Shown in pieces: positions 45,864 to 56,643 of a DNA stretch of 64,000 nt (position 1 is its first letter; each line of letters begins with the position of its first letter). The notes under the pieces were generated by a model. That model was not told the origin of the DNA, searched no databases, and saw only the letters and a program-made list of their open reading frames with translations. The stretch comes from Streptoalloteichus tenebrarius (GTDB taxonomy: Bacteria; Actinomycetota; Actinomycetes; Mycobacteriales; Pseudonocardiaceae): the NCBI RefSeq assembly GCF_024171885.1, contig NZ_JAMTCP010000017.1, positions 1 to 64,000 on the forward strand, read 5' to 3'. Position numbers and translations under genes: made by a program.

Positions 45864-48800
45864 GTGGCCCGTCAGGACACCACCCCTTCGGGCAGCGCCG
45901 GTCAGGGCCCGGCGCGGCCGCTCGAGGACCACGAGGAGGCGTTCGCCGCCTCCGACACCGGCACAGCCGACCCCGCCGAGACCGGCGCCGCCGGCGCCGG
46001 CGACGACGAGTCCTCACCCGAGGAGACGACCGGGACGACCGGCGAGAGACGTCCGCCCAAGCGCGTGCGGTGGCGCCTGCGCAACTGGCACCTGCGGACG
46101 AAGATGATCGCCGTCCTCCTGGTGCCGACCATCACCGCGCTGGTGCTCGGCGTCATCCACGTCAACCAGGACATCGACGGCGCCGACCAGTTCAGCAAGT
46201 ACGTCAAGCACGTCGAGCTGGCGGAGAAGGCCGCCGAGCTGGTCCAGGAGCTCCAGCGGGAGCGCACCCTCGTCGCGACCTACGCGGCCCGCCGCAACGC
46301 CAACCAGGCGCCCAAGGACCGGCCGCAGATGGAGGCCCAGATCTCCCGGGTCGACGCGGCGCTGGCCAACGTCAGCAAGGTCGCCGTGACGCTCGACGAG
46401 ACCCACAGCGCGGTCAAGGAGCCCTTCCAGCGCGCCATGGACCGGCTGGGCACCCTCAAGGCGCTGCGCCAGGCGGCGGTCAACACCAACTACCCCGACT
46501 CCGCGGTCATCACCCGCTACACCGACATCATCGACGGGCTCCTCCAGGCCAACCACGCCGCGGCCAACGCGACCTCCGGCACCGCGATCGCCCAGGTCGC
46601 CAGGGCCGCCGACGCGATCGGCCGCGCCAAGGAGCAGGTGGCCCAGCAGCACGTGCTGCTGCTCGTCGCCTCGGTGCGCGACAAGTTCCAGCCGGCCGAG
46701 CTGACGATGGTGCGCAGCGCCGACGCCCGGTTCGAGGCCGCGCTGGCCGAGTTCACCAACGCCGCCACCCCGGCCCAGCAGGTCCGCTACAACGACACCG
46801 TCAGCGGCCTGGACGTCGACCAGCGGCAGCGCATCAAGCAGAGCGCCACGGTCCTGGCCGAGCAGAACGCCAAGCCCCAGATCCAGGCCGAGGCGTGGGA
46901 GGCGGCCTCCGCCAGCACGACCGCGTTCATCCGCGACGTCGAGCGGGCGCTGGCCACCGAGCTGCGGGAGACCGCCCAGTCCCTCGCCGACGACGCCAGG
47001 GCCCGCGCGCTGCGCAACTCGGCCATCATCCTCGCCGCCCTGGTGCTCGCGGTCCTGCTGACCCTGGTCATCGGCCGCTCGATGCTGCACCCGCTGAAGG
47101 TCCTGCGGGTCTCCGCCCTCGACGTCGCGCGCAAGCGGCTGCCCGAGGTCATCCGCGCCATGCGGGACAGCGACAAGGAGATCCCCGAGGTCAAGGTCGA
47201 CCCGGTCGCCGTGCACACCACCGAGGAGATCGGCCAGGTGGCCCGCGCGTTCGACGACGTGCACGAGGCCGCGGTGCGCCTGGCGTCCGAGCAGGCCATG
47301 CTGCGGGCGAACGTCAACGCGATGTTCGTCAACCTCTCCCGCCGCAGCCAGGCGCTGGTCGAGCGGCAGCTCAACCTCATCGACCGGCTGGAGCAGGACG
47401 AGCAGGACCCCGACCAGCTCGGCCACCTGTTCGAGCTGGACCACCTCGCCACCCGCATGCGGCGCAACTCCGAGAACCTCCTGGTCCTCGCCGGCACCGA
47501 CCTGACCCGCCGGCTCAGCCGGCCGGTCCCGGTCAGCGACGTCATCGGCGCCGCCGTGTCCGAGGTCGAGCAGTACGCCCGCGTCGACGTCGCCCCCACC
47601 CCGGACCTGGCGGTCCAGGGCCGCGCCGTCAACGACCTCGTCCACCTCGTCGCCGAGCTGCTCGACAACGCCACCGCGTTCTCCGACCCGAACTCCCGGG
47701 TCAGCGTGCGCACCGCCCGCAGCAGGGGCGGCGAGCTGGTCATCGAGATCACCGACCGCGGCGTGGGCATGTCCGAGGAGGACCTGGCCGAGGCCAACGA
47801 GCGGCTGGCCAACCCGCCGCGCGTCGACGTCGGCGTCTCCCGCCGCATGGGCCTGTACGTGGTCGCGCGGCTGGCCAAGCGGCACGAGGTCAAGGTCCGG
47901 CTCCGCTCGGAGGAGCTGGAGGGCGGCCTCATCGCGCTCGTGGTCGTGCCCCGCGAGCTGATCGTGGAGATGCGGCCCGACTCCGGCCCCGGCTCGATGC
48001 CCTCCGGCCCCGGCTCCACCTTCCCGCCCCTGGGGGCGACCGGGACCCTGCCGCCGTCCCCGCCGCCCGCCGGCGCCCCGTCCGCCCCGGCCCCCGCGGC
48101 GCCGACGGCCACCGCGACCGGGTTCGCCCCGGTGCCCGAGCCGGCCGCGTCGTCCCCCGCCCCGGAGGCCGACCACGGGACCGGCGAGCAGCCGACGGCC
48201 CAGGAGCCCCGGTTCGACCTCTCGGTGCGCGTCGCCCCCGCCGACGGCGAGGACGACCCCGCGGCGGTGCCACACGTCGCCCCGGCGGCCCCGGCGACTC
48301 CGACGGCTCCGGCGGAGCGGCGACCCGCCGTCCCCGCCCCCGACGCGCGTCCCGAGCTGGAGCTCGAACTCGCCGACAACGGCCAGGACGTCCCGACCGG
48401 CGAGGGCGGCCGCTGCGGCCCGCCGCCGGCGGCGGCCAGGAAACCCGAGCCGGGAAGCTTGTTCTGGGCGGCCGAGACCGCCACGCTCGACGCTGTCGAG
48501 CCGGCCCCCGCGCCCGGTCAGGCCCCGACGCGGGCCGCGAGCGCCGAGCCCGGCGCCGCGGCGGGCGGGACCGCCGCGACCGACGAGACCGCCAAGGAGG
48601 CCGAGCACGACGTGGACGCGCCGACCGAGCGGCTGCCCATCTACGAGGCGGTGCTCACCCAGTGGTTCCAGAGCGTCGCCGACGAGCTGCCGGCCGAGGG
48701 GGAGCCCCCGAGGCCGCAGGACACGCTGAGGTCCGACCCGCTCGGTCCGATCACCCGGTCGACGCCCGCCGCGTCGGCCGACCCGCTCGGCGCCGCACAA

Positions 48801-49283
48801 CCCGCCGAGCCGTTGCCCAAGCGCACGCCGCGCAAGCCGGCGGAGCCCTCGGGCGACGCCCCCGCCGCGCCAGCCCGACCCAGCACCCGGCTGGGTCGGC
48901 CGCGCCCCGGCCAGCAGTTGCCCACGACCGCGTCGGCCGACGCCGGCCGGTCGACCACCGCGTCGAGCTGGGGCTCCGGCGACGAGGGCTGGGCGGCGGC
49001 CAAGGCGCTGCTCAACCCGACCACGGACGAGGTGACCTCGGCCGGCCTGCCCAAGCGGGTGCCCAAGGCACACCTCGTGCCGGGCTCCGCAGCCCCCAAG
49101 CAGCAGCCCAGCAAGCCGCTGCTGCCGACGCCGCCCCGCTCCGCCGACGCGGTGCGAGGCCGGTTGTCGAGCTTCCAGCACGGTCTGCGTCGAGGCCGCC
49201 ACCGGCTCGACGGCCCGCCCGCGACCGCGGGCGGAGAGACCGCCAGCCCGTCCCAGAGCCGTCATGACGAGGAGCAGGAGTGA
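45864..49283 (+). CDS. Conservon sensor histidine kinase (CvnA-like, nitrate/nitrite-sensing domain)
   Basis: About 1139 residues. A 70-residue cytosolic start, helix [20 protein letters not shown], an extracytoplasmic NIT-like helical sensor (about 95-385), second helix [23 protein letters not shown], then a kinase core with N-box [16 protein letters not shown] (about 600) and [13 protein letters not shown]. The last 400 residues are Pro/Ala-rich and disordered. Heads a four-gene conservon whose products form a membrane complex resembling eukaryotic G-protein signalling. GTG 45864 is used since GGAGG lies 11 nt upstream; an earlier GTG at 45846 would include a rare TTA codon. GTGA overlap with the next gene. 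Confidence 0.92.
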   Translation: MARQDTTPSGSAGQGPARPLEDHEEAFAASDTGTADPAETGAAGAGDDESSPEETTGTTGERRPPKRVRWRLRNWHLRTKMIAVLLVPTITALVLGVIHVNQDIDGADQFSKYVKHVELAEKAAELVQELQRERTLVATYAARRNANQAPKDRPQMEAQISRVDAALANVSKVAVTLDETHSAVKEPFQRAMDRLGTLKALRQAAVNTNYPDSAVITRYTDIIDGLLQANHAAANATSGTAIAQVARAADAIGRAKEQVAQQHVLLLVASVRDKFQPAELTMVRSADARFEAALAEFTNAATPAQQVRYNDTVSGLDVDQRQRIKQSATVLAEQNAKPQIQAEAWEAASASTTAFIRDVERALATELRETAQSLADDARARALRNSAIILAALVLAVLLTLVIGRSMLHPLKVLRVSALDVARKRLPEVIRAMRDSDKEIPEVKVDPVAVHTTEEIGQVARAFDDVHEAAVRLASEQAMLRANVNAMFVNLSRRSQALVERQLNLIDRLEQDEQDPDQLGHLFELDHLATRMRRNSENLLVLAGTDLTRRLSRPVPVSDVIGAAVSEVEQYARVDVAPTPDLAVQGRAVNDLVHLVAELLDNATAFSDPNSRVSVRTARSRGGELVIEITDRGVGMSEEDLAEANERLANPPRVDVGVSRRMGLYVVARLAKRHEVKVRLRSEELEGGLIALVVVPRELIVEMRPDSGPGSMPSGPGSTFPPLGATGTLPPSPPPAGAPSAPAPAAPTATATGFAPVPEPAASSPAPEADHGTGEQPTAQEPRFDLSVRVAPADGEDDPAAVPHVAPAAPATPTAPAERRPAVPAPDARPELELELADNGQDVPTGEGGRCGPPPAAARKPEPGSLFWAAETATLDAVEPAPAPGQAPTRAASAEPGAAAGGTAATDETAKEAEHDVDAPTERLPIYEAVLTQWFQSVADELPAEGEPPRPQDTLRSDPLGPITRSTPAASADPLGAAQPAEPLPKRTPRKPAEPSGDAPAAPARPSTRLGRPRPGQQLPTTASADAGRSTTASSWGSGDEGWAAAKALLNPTTDEVTSAGLPKRVPKAHLVPGSAAPKQQPSKPLLPTPPRSADAVRGRLSSFQHGLRRGRHRLDGPPATAGGETASPSQSRHDEEQE

Positions 49284-49702
49284 CCGCGTCCGTCCAGCAG
49301 CCTGGCAGCTTCGGTTGGTTGATCACGGACTTCGTCCGCAGGGTCCCCGGCGTCGCGCACGCCGTCGTGGTGTCCGCGGACGGGCTGCTGCTCGCCGGCT
49401 CCCAGGGGCTGCCGCTTGACCGGGCCGAACAGCTTTCCGCCGTGGCCTCCGGCCTGGTGAGCCTCACCCAGGGCGCCGCCCGGTGCTTCGAGGCGGGAAA
49501 CGTCGCGCAGACGGTGGTCGAGATGGAACGGGGGTACCTGTTCCTGATGTCCATCAGTGACGGGTCCTGCCTGGCCGTGCTCGCCGCGCCCAACTGCGAC
49601 ATCGGCCTGGTGGCCTACGAGATGACGTTGTTGGTGGAGCGTGTCGGCCAACAGTTGACACCGGAGCTGCGCGCCCAGCTTCAGGGCGGGGTGCGTCGAT
49701 GA
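49280..49702 (+). CDS. Roadblock/LC7 domain protein (CvnB-like)
   Basis: 140 residues, the second conservon protein. Roadblock fold: [29 protein letters not shown], split as [20 protein letters not shown] and [20 protein letters not shown], then [18 protein letters not shown]. Roadblock proteins act as GTPase-activating or scaffold subunits for the linked MglA/Cvn GTPase. Translationally coupled to the kinase by a GTGA overlap; the DUF742 gene starts 27 bp downstream. Confidence 0.95.
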   Translation: MTASVQQPGSFGWLITDFVRRVPGVAHAVVVSADGLLLAGSQGLPLDRAEQLSAVASGLVSLTQGAARCFEAGNVAQTVVEMERGYLFLMSISDGSCLAVLAAPNCDIGLVAYEMTLLVERVGQQLTPELRAQLQGGVRR

Positions 49703-49729
49703 CGTGGGGTTGGTGGGGGTGACGGTGGG

Positions 49730-50377
49730 ATGAACACCGGTCCGGACTTCAGCGACGGTCGCTTCGACTACCGCGACTGGGCGGCGAGCGGCTTCCGTTT
49801 CGACGGCTACGGCGAGGCGGACCAGTCCGACGAGGCGGCGCACGAGACCGAGCTCGCGCGCGAGGACGGCCTGCCGTCCGCGCCGTCCACGCTGGACGGG
49901 TACGGCGGGGGGCTGTTCGGCGGCCCCGGGGCCGACCTGTTCGGCACCAGCGTGCCCGACTACCCGCCCACCGAGTCCGGCGAACAGCCGGTCAACGAGT
50001 GGTCGGCGGTGAGTCCGGCCGTCGACCCGGCCGAGGAGTCCGGGTCCCTGGTCCGGCCCTACGCCAGGACCAGGGGCCGGACCCGGCCCGACTACGACCT
50101 GGCGATCGAGGCCCTGGTGTCGACCAGCGACCGGGGTCTGGACCGCGAGGCCGCGGTGCTCGCCGAGCACCGGTCCATCTGCGGGTTGTGCGTGGAGACC
50201 CGTTCGGTGGCCGAGATCGCCGCGCATCTGAGGCTCCCGCTCGGGGTGGTACGGGTCCTCATCGGCGACATGGCTGGTCTCGGCTTGGTGATGATCCACG
50301 AGGGCGGCGTCGTGAGTGGGGACCGGCCGTCCCTCGCGTTCCTGGAGAGGGTGCTCAGTGGGCTCCGCAGGCTCTAA
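49730..50377 (+). CDS. DUF742 protein (CvnC-like)
   Basis: 215 residues. The acidic, Gly/Asp-rich N-terminal 100 residues are probably disordered and longer than usual. The DUF742 part follows: SLVRPYARTRGRTRPDYDLAIEALV in parts, HRSICGLCVETRSVAEIAAHL, LPLGVVRVLIGDMAGLGLV and ending LERVLSGLRRL, resembling a winged helix. Third member of the conservon. Overlaps the GTPase gene by 20 bp. Confidence 0.92.
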   Translation: MNTGPDFSDGRFDYRDWAASGFRFDGYGEADQSDEAAHETELAREDGLPSAPSTLDGYGGGLFGGPGADLFGTSVPDYPPTESGEQPVNEWSAVSPAVDPAEESGSLVRPYARTRGRTRPDYDLAIEALVSTSDRGLDREAAVLAEHRSICGLCVETRSVAEIAAHLRLPLGVVRVLIGDMAGLGLVMIHEGGVVSGDRPSLAFLERVLSGLRRL

Positions 50378-50954
50378 CCGGCCGGACACCCGGCAAGCGA
50401 CCACCTCGGCCAAGATCGTCGTGGCCGGTGGCTTCGGCGTCGGCAAGACGACCTTCGTCGGCTCGGTCTCCGAGATCGTTCCGCTGACCACCGAGGCGGT
50501 GATGACCGAGGCCAGCGTGGGGGTCGACGACCTGACCGCCACACCGGGCAAGGTCACCACCACGGTGGCCATGGACTTCGGTCGCGTCTCGCTCGACAGC
50601 GACCTCATCCTGTACCTGTTCGGCACCCCCGGCCAGCACCGCTTCTGGTTCATGTGGGACGACCTGGTCAAGGGCGCGATCGGCGCGGTGGTCCTCGTGG
50701 ACACCCGCCGGCTCGCCGACGCGTTCGCCTCCATCGACTTCTTCGACGACCGCGGCCTGCCCTACATCGTCGGCGTGAACTGCTTCGACGGGCTGCTGCA
50801 CCACCGCATCGAGGACGTCCGCGAGGCGCTCACGATCGACGAGTCGGTGCCGATCGTCACCTGCGACGCCCGCAGCCGCGAGTCCACCAAGCAGACGCTG
50901 ATCACGCTGGTGGAGCACGCGATGCGGCGCTGGATGACCGCCAAGGCGGGCTGA
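50358..50954 (+). CDS. Conservon small GTPase (CvnD-like, MglA-related)
   Basis: 198 residues: P-loop VAGGFGVGKTTFVGSVSE, switch region VGVDD and TTTVAMDFGRV, switch II LFGTPGQHRFWFMWDDLVKG, and VNCFDGLL where Ras proteins have NKxD. The GTP/GDP switch of the conservon complex. GTG at 50358 lies inside the preceding gene with GGAGAGG about 8 nt upstream. The cytochrome P450 genes found in some Streptomyces conservons are absent here. Confidence 0.95.
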   Translation: MGSAGSNRPDTRQATTSAKIVVAGGFGVGKTTFVGSVSEIVPLTTEAVMTEASVGVDDLTATPGKVTTTVAMDFGRVSLDSDLILYLFGTPGQHRFWFMWDDLVKGAIGAVVLVDTRRLADAFASIDFFDDRGLPYIVGVNCFDGLLHHRIEDVREALTIDESVPIVTCDARSRESTKQTLITLVEHAMRRWMTAKAG

Positions 50955-50965
50955 CGCCGGGCTCC

Positions 50966-51009
50966 GCCGCCCTCGGGCCGCCCCTGTGCCGGGCCGGCCC
51001 GAGGGCGGC
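50966..51009 (+). terminator. Conservon terminator
   Basis: 15-bp perfect stem GCCGCCCTCGGGCCG / CGGCCCGAGGGCGGC with a 14-nt loop, 12 bp after the GTPase stop codon. Confidence 0.87.
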
Positions 51010-51192
51010 CTGTCCCGCCTCGCTCCTCAGCGGTTTCTTCCTTCTTCCGCTGAGCCCGCGCTGAGCCCGCGCTGAGCCCGCACGGGAACGCTCTGCTCGG
51101 GCTCCGCCGTGTCGCGGTGCCGCGGTTCGCCTGTGTTGCCGCGCCGCGGTTCGAGGGCGAGGGCGGGTCGTCGGCTTCGACGCGGTTCCAGC

Positions 51193-51277
51193 GCGACCGG
51201 GATTGTTCGCCCGCGCGACCGGGGTTGTTCGCTGGGCGACCGGGGTTGTTCGCTGGGCGACCGGGGTTGTTCGCTGG
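51193..51277. repeat. Tandem 21-bp repeat
   Basis: GCGACCGGGGTTGTTCGCTGG occurs three times exactly in phase (51215, 51236, 51257; first copy differing slightly) after a diverged 22-bp copy at 51193. It lies in the 727-bp convergent gap between the conservon and the helicase-associated gene, which otherwise holds short GCTGAGCCCGC repeats (51059-51085) and copy B of the intergenic element. Confidence 0.9.
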
Positions 51278-51394
51278 GCGACGAATTTCCCGGCCACCCG
51301 CGAGGCGTTCACCGCCCCGCCATCTCGTGAATCGACGCCGGGTCCCACACAAGATCACCGAGGGCGCTCGACCGACACTCGGCCGACACTGGCC

Positions 51395-51459
51395 GACACA
51401 GTCTTTTGTCCACTTCAGAGTTCAGGTATTGGGGAACCCCCCACTTCCAACGTCTCACG
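51395..51459 (+). other. Conserved intergenic element, copy B (possible small RNA)
   Basis: Second copy of the element at 34956-35024: ACACAGTCTTTTGTCCAC, GGTATTGGGG, AACCCCCC, ACTTCCAACGTCTCACG. A small GGGG-AA-CCCC hairpin sits at the same relative place. Like copy A it lies between two convergent genes, in the same plus orientation. Confidence 0.5.
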
Positions 51460-51681
51460 CGGCACCGACGGAAACGGGGCGTGCGCCGTCCCTCGAACGG
51501 TGGGAAATCGGGGAGAGGACCCGAGTGGGGGAGAGCCGGTCGGCGGTGAACCTCGGGTCGGGATTGTCGTGACGCCGCGCCGAATTCGGCCACACGTGGC
51601 GTTCTCGCGGAAAGGTCCCCGCGCCGCACGGCGGGCGCCCGCCCTGGTCTCCGCCTTCAGTCCGCCTTCAGTCCGCGGACC

Positions 51682-53973
51682 TCAGTCGCCGTCCTCCAGG
51701 AGCGCGGCCGTCGTGATGCGGTGGATCGGGTAACGCCGCAGCGCCCCCTGGGTGTCGTCGAAGCCCTCCAGCACACCACCGGCCACGTTGACCGGCCGGA
51801 CGATCCGGTGTGAGGCGACGCCGTGCGAGTCGACGAAGCCCAACCAGACCTTCCGCCCGTCCCGGGCCGCCCCCTGGAGGAGCGCGAGCGTCGCGGAGGC
51901 GCCAGCCGGCGTCCCGGCGCCCCGCACCGCGGCCCCCCTCGGGGCCGCCGCCGCGCGATCGCCCGCCCGCATCTGCCGGACCAGCACCGTGAGCTGCTCG
52001 TCGCTGGGACGGGACGGCAGGCCGACCGGCCGGGCCGGACGGGGACGCGCCGGGACGCGCCGACCGCTGGGCCGCAGGTCGAGCACCCGCCCGTCCGGAC
52101 CCTCGGCGGCCGGGGCGAAACCCGCCCCCCGGAGGCCGTCGAGGACCTCGACGAGGGCCAGCGGGCTGACCACGACCGTCGGGGCGATCCTGCGCAGCTC
52201 CAGCGAGGCGGCCACCGGGTGCGCCAGCACCTCGGTGAGCAACACCGGGTCGTCGCACCGGAGGAACGAGCCGGCGGCGCCGCCCCTGAGTCGGCCGTGC
52301 CGGCGGGCGACGTCGTCGACGAGGTAGCTCAGCGACTGCGGCACCGGGGTCCTGGACCGGGTGCGGAACAACTCGTGCAGCTCGGCCGCGGTCCGGCCGG
52401 CGTCCAGCGCCCGGCGCACGCTCGCCTCGCCGATCCGGTAGACCGTGGCGCCCCCGGTGGACTCCACGTCCGCGACCAGCGAGATCTCGCTCGCCAGCTC
52501 CGGCTCCAGCGGTCCGGGCGCCACCACGGTCAGGTCGGGCTGCACCAGCACGTGGTCGACGGGCGCCGGCAACGCCTCCGCCATCCGCCGCGCCGCCTCG
52601 ACGGCGCCGCCCTGCCCGTCGCCCCCGTCCTCGGCCACCAGGGCGCGCCCGGCCGTCGTCAGCGCCCCGAGCGCCACCACGCCGAGCGCGGCGCCCTCGT
52701 CGAGGGTCCAGCGCACCAGGTCGTCCCGCAGGCGACCGCCCCGGCGCGGCGCCCGCCAGGCCAGGACGGCGGCCAGCGCGTCCGGACCGGCGGTCGCGGT
52801 GCCGGGCGGCAGCTCGGCGAGCACCGCGAGGACCCGACGCCGCTCCCTGGGCGCCGGCGGACGGCGCAGCTCGTCCGACAACGGGTTGATCAGCCGCTCG
52901 CGCTCGTCGCGCAGCCCCACCAGGCCGGGCAGCCGGGGCAGGTCGAGCCAGGCCGTGGCGAGCGCGACCCAGCGCTGCTCCGGCACGGCCACCTCCCAGG
53001 AGTCGGCCAGCGTGGTCGGCGTCCACCGCGGCTCCACCCCGTCGCTGTCGGCCACCAGGCCCGCGCCCACCACCACCTCGACCAGCAGCGCGGCGCGGCG
53101 CTCGTCGACGTCGAGGTCCCTGGCCAGGCGACGGAGGTCGCGGACGCCGAGCCCGCCGGAGCGCAGCACGGGAGGAGGGTCCTCGGACCACAGGCGGAGC
53201 AGGTTCTCCACGTCCCGCACCAGGTCCAGCGCCGCGTGCGCGGCCGTCGAATCCACTGTGGACGGATCATGGGAGACCGGCCCCGGTGAGGGCGGTTCCA
53301 CCTCGACCGTCCCCAGTGGACGGTCGCCGCGCACGGCGAGCGCGACCTGTCTGGGCAACTCCACGGTCTCGTTGTCCCTGCGCAGCAACAGGCCCCTGGC
53401 CAGCAGCCGCTGCACGGGAGTGGCCGCCCGCTCCAGCGACACGACCTGGCCGGCGTCCCTCGTCCTGCCCACGGGCGGCCCCGCGGCGAGCTTGTCCACC
53501 AGCCGGCGCTCCGCCTCGTCCAGCTCGGCCAGCGCCGCGTCGAGGTCCACCTCGTCGAGACGGGGATCGGGCCGGCCGAGACCGCCGGGGAACGGCCCCG
53601 CAGCCTCCCGCGCCGCCGGCACCACGGACAACTCCGAGTCCGGGCCCCAGACGAGCGCGTGCTCCCGCAGCGTCGCCAGGGCCTGCCGGACCCGGGCCGC
53701 GGGCACGCCCCTGCCGAGGAGGCGGCCCACCGACAACAGCGTGGTCGGCTCCTGGTCGGCGTCGAGCACGAGCAGCGCGTCGAGGACCGCCAGCGTGAAC
53801 GCGTCGAGGCCCTCGCAGGCCCTGGCGACCGAACTGCGGATCCCGGCGCGGGTGGCCAGCACGGAGGTGTCGGCCGGGGGAGGAGTGGCCAGGTCGGGGC
53901 GTGCGCGGAGCATGGCCGCGAGCGCGGAGTCGTCCCGCGCGCGCAGCCAGTCGGCGAGTGAGATGCCGGGCAT
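51682..53973 (-). CDS. Helicase-associated domain protein (Rv0862c-like)
   Basis: 763 residues, corresponding in length and place to the conserved protein that follows XPB in mycobacteria. Starts [23 protein letters not shown], then winged-helix-like repeats with [12 protein letters not shown] and [19 protein letters not shown]. Further motifs are [35 protein letters not shown] and, at the end, a WYL-like strand region [20 protein letters not shown]. No Walker motifs, so not itself a helicase; likely a DNA-repair partner of XPB. ATG at 53973 preceded by GGTGGGG. Separated from the XPB gene by an inserted 21-kb block. Confidence 0.85.
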   Translation of the reverse strand: MPGISLADWLRARDDSALAAMLRARPDLATPPPADTSVLATRAGIRSSVARACEGLDAFTLAVLDALLVLDADQEPTTLLSVGRLLGRGVPAARVRQALATLREHALVWGPDSELSVVPAAREAAGPFPGGLGRPDPRLDEVDLDAALAELDEAERRLVDKLAAGPPVGRTRDAGQVVSLERAATPVQRLLARGLLLRRDNETVELPRQVALAVRGDRPLGTVEVEPPSPGPVSHDPSTVDSTAAHAALDLVRDVENLLRLWSEDPPPVLRSGGLGVRDLRRLARDLDVDERRAALLVEVVVGAGLVADSDGVEPRWTPTTLADSWEVAVPEQRWVALATAWLDLPRLPGLVGLRDERERLINPLSDELRRPPAPRERRRVLAVLAELPPGTATAGPDALAAVLAWRAPRRGGRLRDDLVRWTLDEGAALGVVALGALTTAGRALVAEDGGDGQGGAVEAARRMAEALPAPVDHVLVQPDLTVVAPGPLEPELASEISLVADVESTGGATVYRIGEASVRRALDAGRTAAELHELFRTRSRTPVPQSLSYLVDDVARRHGRLRGGAAGSFLRCDDPVLLTEVLAHPVAASLELRRIAPTVVVSPLALVEVLDGLRGAGFAPAAEGPDGRVLDLRPSGRRVPARPRPARPVGLPSRPSDEQLTVLVRQMRAGDRAAAAPRGAAVRGAGTPAGASATLALLQGAARDGRKVWLGFVDSHGVASHRIVRPVNVAGGVLEGFDDTQGALRRYPIHRITTAALLEDGD

Positions 53974-54126
53974 ATCCCCACCACGGTATCCGCCGTCACC
54001 TCCGGTCGGGTCCACGCCCGGGCGTCAGGCACACTGGACGGGGCGCGACCGGCGGGTTCGCCGTGGTTCGCGCCGAGTGAGGATTGGGCCCGTCCGACGA
54101 GGCCCGAACGCTTCGAGGAGGAACGC

Positions 54127-54312
54127 GTGGCGAAGGCCCGGCGCACCGAGCGCACCGACCCGTCCTGGCCGGACCTGCCCAACGGCGAGCACCCGGTCAC
54201 CGAGCTGGCCAGCCCGCTCCAGGGCGCGCTGTCCCCGTTCGGGGAGGTCACCTTCCCGTTGCCCAGCGACAAGCTGCCCTACCGGCACCCGGTCACCAAG
54301 ATCAACCGCTGA
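54127..54312 (+). CDS. Small conserved protein (Rv0863-position)
   Basis: 61 residues, charged, no membrane segment: basic start AKARRTERTDPSWPDLPNGE, then HPVTELASPLQGALSPFG and ending HPVTKINR. It occupies the position of M. tuberculosis Rv0863, divergent from the helicase-associated gene. GTG start with GAGGAGGAA about 4 nt upstream is very convincing. Function unknown. Confidence 0.8.
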   Translation: MAKARRTERTDPSWPDLPNGEHPVTELASPLQGALSPFGEVTFPLPSDKLPYRHPVTKINR

Positions 54313-54322
54313 ATCCGCTTCG

Positions 54323-54338
54323 CGGAAGAACTCTTCCG
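54323..54338. promoter_or_regulatory. Inverted repeat before the malic enzyme gene
   Basis: CGGAAGA-AC-TCTTCCG, 7-bp perfect arms with a 2-bp centre, 10 bp after the small gene's stop and about 50 bp upstream of TAGGCT (54390-54395), a -10-like box for the malic enzyme gene. Operator or short terminator; not decidable here. Confidence 0.5.
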
Positions 54339-54435
54339 TTCCGTATCGGGAACCGCGGAGTCGGGTTCGATCCACCCGAGGTCGGGGACTAGGCTCTTCC
54401 CACGCCTGAGCAGCAAGGACGCGTAGGAGGGTGCG

Positions 54436-55824
54436 ATGCCGGTCCCCGGCCCCGGGTACTCCATCACCATTCGACTGGAGGCGGCCCCGTCCGCGAGCGC
54501 GGCGGGTGAGCTGGCCAGCGCGGTGGGGCGGGTGGGCGGCGTCCTCACCGCCTTCGACGTCGTCGAGTCGCACAGCGACCGCATCGTGGTCGACATCACC
54601 TGCAACGCCCTGTCGGCCAACCACGCCCAGGACATCCAGGACGCCCTGGTCGCCCTGCCCGGCGTCCGGGTGCGCAAGGTCTCCGACCGCACCTTCCTGA
54701 TGCACCTCGGCGGCAAGATCGAGGTCAACTCCAAGGTCGCGCTCCGGAACCGGGACGACCTGTCCCGCGCCTACACACCCGGCGTGGCGCGCGTCTGCCA
54801 GGCCATCGCGGCCAACCCCGAGGACGCCCGCCGCCTCACCATCAAGCGCAACACCGTGGCCGTGGTCACCGACGGCTCCGCCGTCCTCGGCCTGGGCAAC
54901 ATCGGCCCGGCCGCCGCCCTGCCCGTGATGGAGGGCAAGGCCGCGCTGTTCAAGAAGTTCGCCGGCGTCGACGCGTGGCCGGTGGTCCTGGACACCCAGG
55001 ACACCGAGGAGATCATCCGCGCCGTGGAGCTGATCGCCCCCGGCTACGGCGGCATCAACCTCGAGGACATCGCGGCGCCCCGCTGCTTCGAGATCGAGGC
55101 CCGGCTCCGGGAGAAGCTCGACATCCCGGTCTTCCACGACGACCAGCACGGCACCGCGATCGTCGTGGTCGCCGCCCTCCGCAACGCCCTGCGCGTGGTC
55201 GGCAAGGACATCGCCGACTGCCGCATCGTCGTCTGCGGCGTCGGCGCGGCCGGCTCGGCCATCATCCGGCTGCTGCTCAAGCAGCAGCCGGGCGACGTGG
55301 TCGCGGTCGACATCGGCGGCGTCGTGCACGGCGGGCGGGACGACCTCGACCCCAACCGCCAGTGGATCGCCGCCAACACCAACAAGCAGGGCCTGACCGG
55401 CGACCTGCACAAGGCGCTCGTCGGCGCGGACGTCTTCATCGGTGTCTCGGCCCCGAACCTCTTCGGAGCCGACCAGGTCGCCACCATGGCCGAGCGGTCG
55501 ATCGTGTTCGCGCTGGCCAACCCGGACCCGGAGATCGACCCGCTCGAGGCGCAGAAGCACGCCGCGGTCGTCGCCACCGGGCGCAGCGACTACCCGAACC
55601 AGATCAACAACGTCCTGGCCTTCCCCGGCGTCTTCCGCGGCCTGCTCGACGCGCACGCCCACCGGATCACCGACGACATGCTCGTCGCCGCCGCGAACGC
55701 CATCGCCGACGTCGTCGACACCGAGAAGCTCAACGCCTCGTTCATCGTGCCCAGCGTCTTCGACCCGCACGTGGCCAGCGCGGTCGCGGAGGCGGTCCGC
55801 GCCGCGGCGGTCCGCGAGGCCTGA
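54436..55824 (+). CDS. NAD-type malic enzyme with N-terminal ACT domain
   Basis: 462 residues. Residues about 8-80 form an ACT-like regulatory domain ([38 protein letters not shown]). The malic core has [52 protein letters not shown], metal-binding [12 protein letters not shown], and the dinucleotide site [11 protein letters not shown]. Decarboxylates malate to pyruvate. The ACT domain suggests amino-acid or metabolite control. GGAGG lies 5 nt before the ATG. Ends at a strong terminator. Confidence 0.94.
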   Translation: MPVPGPGYSITIRLEAAPSASAAGELASAVGRVGGVLTAFDVVESHSDRIVVDITCNALSANHAQDIQDALVALPGVRVRKVSDRTFLMHLGGKIEVNSKVALRNRDDLSRAYTPGVARVCQAIAANPEDARRLTIKRNTVAVVTDGSAVLGLGNIGPAAALPVMEGKAALFKKFAGVDAWPVVLDTQDTEEIIRAVELIAPGYGGINLEDIAAPRCFEIEARLREKLDIPVFHDDQHGTAIVVVAALRNALRVVGKDIADCRIVVCGVGAAGSAIIRLLLKQQPGDVVAVDIGGVVHGGRDDLDPNRQWIAANTNKQGLTGDLHKALVGADVFIGVSAPNLFGADQVATMAERSIVFALANPDPEIDPLEAQKHAAVVATGRSDYPNQINNVLAFPGVFRGLLDAHAHRITDDMLVAAANAIADVVDTEKLNASFIVPSVFDPHVASAVAEAVRAAAVREA

Positions 55825-55850
55825 CCCCCGCCGAGAACGCCGAGAACGCT

Positions 55851-55880
55851 GAGAACGCCCACCCCTCGGTGGGCGTTCTC
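55851..55880 (+). terminator. Malic enzyme terminator
   Basis: Perfect 13-bp stem GAGAACGCCCACC / GGTGGGCGTTCTC with loop CCTC, 26 bp after the stop, preceded by short CGAGAACGC repeats. Confidence 0.92.
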
Positions 55881-55890
55881 ACACGGCCAT

Positions 55891-55924
55891 AAAGATGCAT
55901 CGCCGAGTCAGCTTTTCGTAGGCT
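55891..55924 (+). promoter_or_regulatory. nsrR promoter with NsrR-like half-site
   Basis: AAAGATGCATC (55891-55901), containing the palindrome GATGCATC, resembles the AAGATGCAT half-site of NsrR boxes. TAGGCT (55919-55924) lies 6 nt before the GTG start. Arrangement fits autoregulation. Confidence 0.6.
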
Positions 55925-55930
55925 CCGGCT

Positions 55931-56365
55931 GTGCACCTGGCCCGCTTCACCGATCTGGCGCTCCGCGCGGTCGTCCTGCTCGGCGCACGAAGCGAAGGCC
56001 CCCGCCTCACCGTCGACGACGTCGCCCAGGCGGTGCACGCCCCCCGCCACCACGTCGCCAAGGCCGTGCACCGCTTGGGGCAACTCGGCGTCCTGGAGAC
56101 CGTGCGCGGCCGCGCCGGCGGACTCGAACTGGCGGCCGGCGCGGGCGCCACCACGGTCGGCTGGCTGGTCCGCGAACTCGAAGGCACGGGCGAACTGGTC
56201 GACTGCGACCAGCCACCCTGCCCGTTCCGCGGCGACTGCCGCCTCCGCCGCGCCCTCCGCGCCGCCCAGAACGCGTTCCTCGCCGCACTCGACGCGGTCA
56301 CGATCTCCGACCTCATCGCCGGCACGAGCGTCCCGCTCCAGCTCGCCCCACCACCACCGCGATGA
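55931..56365 (+). CDS. nsrR: NsrR-like Rrf2-family Fe-S repressor
   Basis: 144 residues. Winged helix: LARFTDLALRAVVLLGAR, TVDDVAQAVHAPRHHVAKAV, HRLGQLGVLETVRGRAGGLE. Three cysteines at 92, 97 and 103 (CDQPPCPFRGDC) can hold a Fe-S cluster; spacing C-x4-C-x5-C is one residue shorter in the first gap than in Streptomyces NsrR. NO destroys the cluster and lifts repression. The flavohemoglobin gene follows, the classic NsrR target. GTG start, apparently leaderless. Confidence 0.88.
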   Translation: MHLARFTDLALRAVVLLGARSEGPRLTVDDVAQAVHAPRHHVAKAVHRLGQLGVLETVRGRAGGLELAAGAGATTVGWLVRELEGTGELVDCDQPPCPFRGDCRLRRALRAAQNAFLAALDAVTISDLIAGTSVPLQLAPPPPR

Positions 56366-56643
56366 GCGCCCGCCCCGCGAGAACCCACCCCGCCACCCGG
56401 CCCCGCTCTTCGCGCCGGCGGCCAACCACACCACCCGCGCGCCCCGCCCCGCCGATCAACCGCCCCCGAACCACCGCCGGCGCCGACCCCGCCCAAAGTC
56501 CACTGAGGACACGGCCCCGCCGCCCCCCTTCTCCTGTCCCGCAGCACCCCGTCACCCTTTCCCTCCCTCCCCCCGGGGGGCTCCCCCCTCCCCCTCCCCC
56601 CACCCCCGCCCCGCCCCGCCCCGCCCCCGGAACTGTGCTTGTG
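56366..56643. other. Intergenic C-rich tract between nsrR and hmp
   Basis: About 280 bp with no gene. Bases 56553-56630 are almost pure cytosine runs broken by T, G or A, so the minus strand carries many G-runs able to form quadruplexes. Confidence 0.6.

Noticed and set aside
46014..49265. A 1083-residue minus-strand frame opposite the conservon kinase
   Set aside because: Antisense shadow of a long GC-rich gene; the plus-strand frame carries all kinase motifs.
51102..51358. Repeat peptide with ANNPGRP units on the minus strand
   Set aside because: Produced by the 21-bp DNA repeat; no start signal, and the same DNA is open in other frames.
54350..54395. tRNA-like GGGTTCGATCC sequence
   Set aside because: No acceptor, D or anticodon arms can be folded around it.
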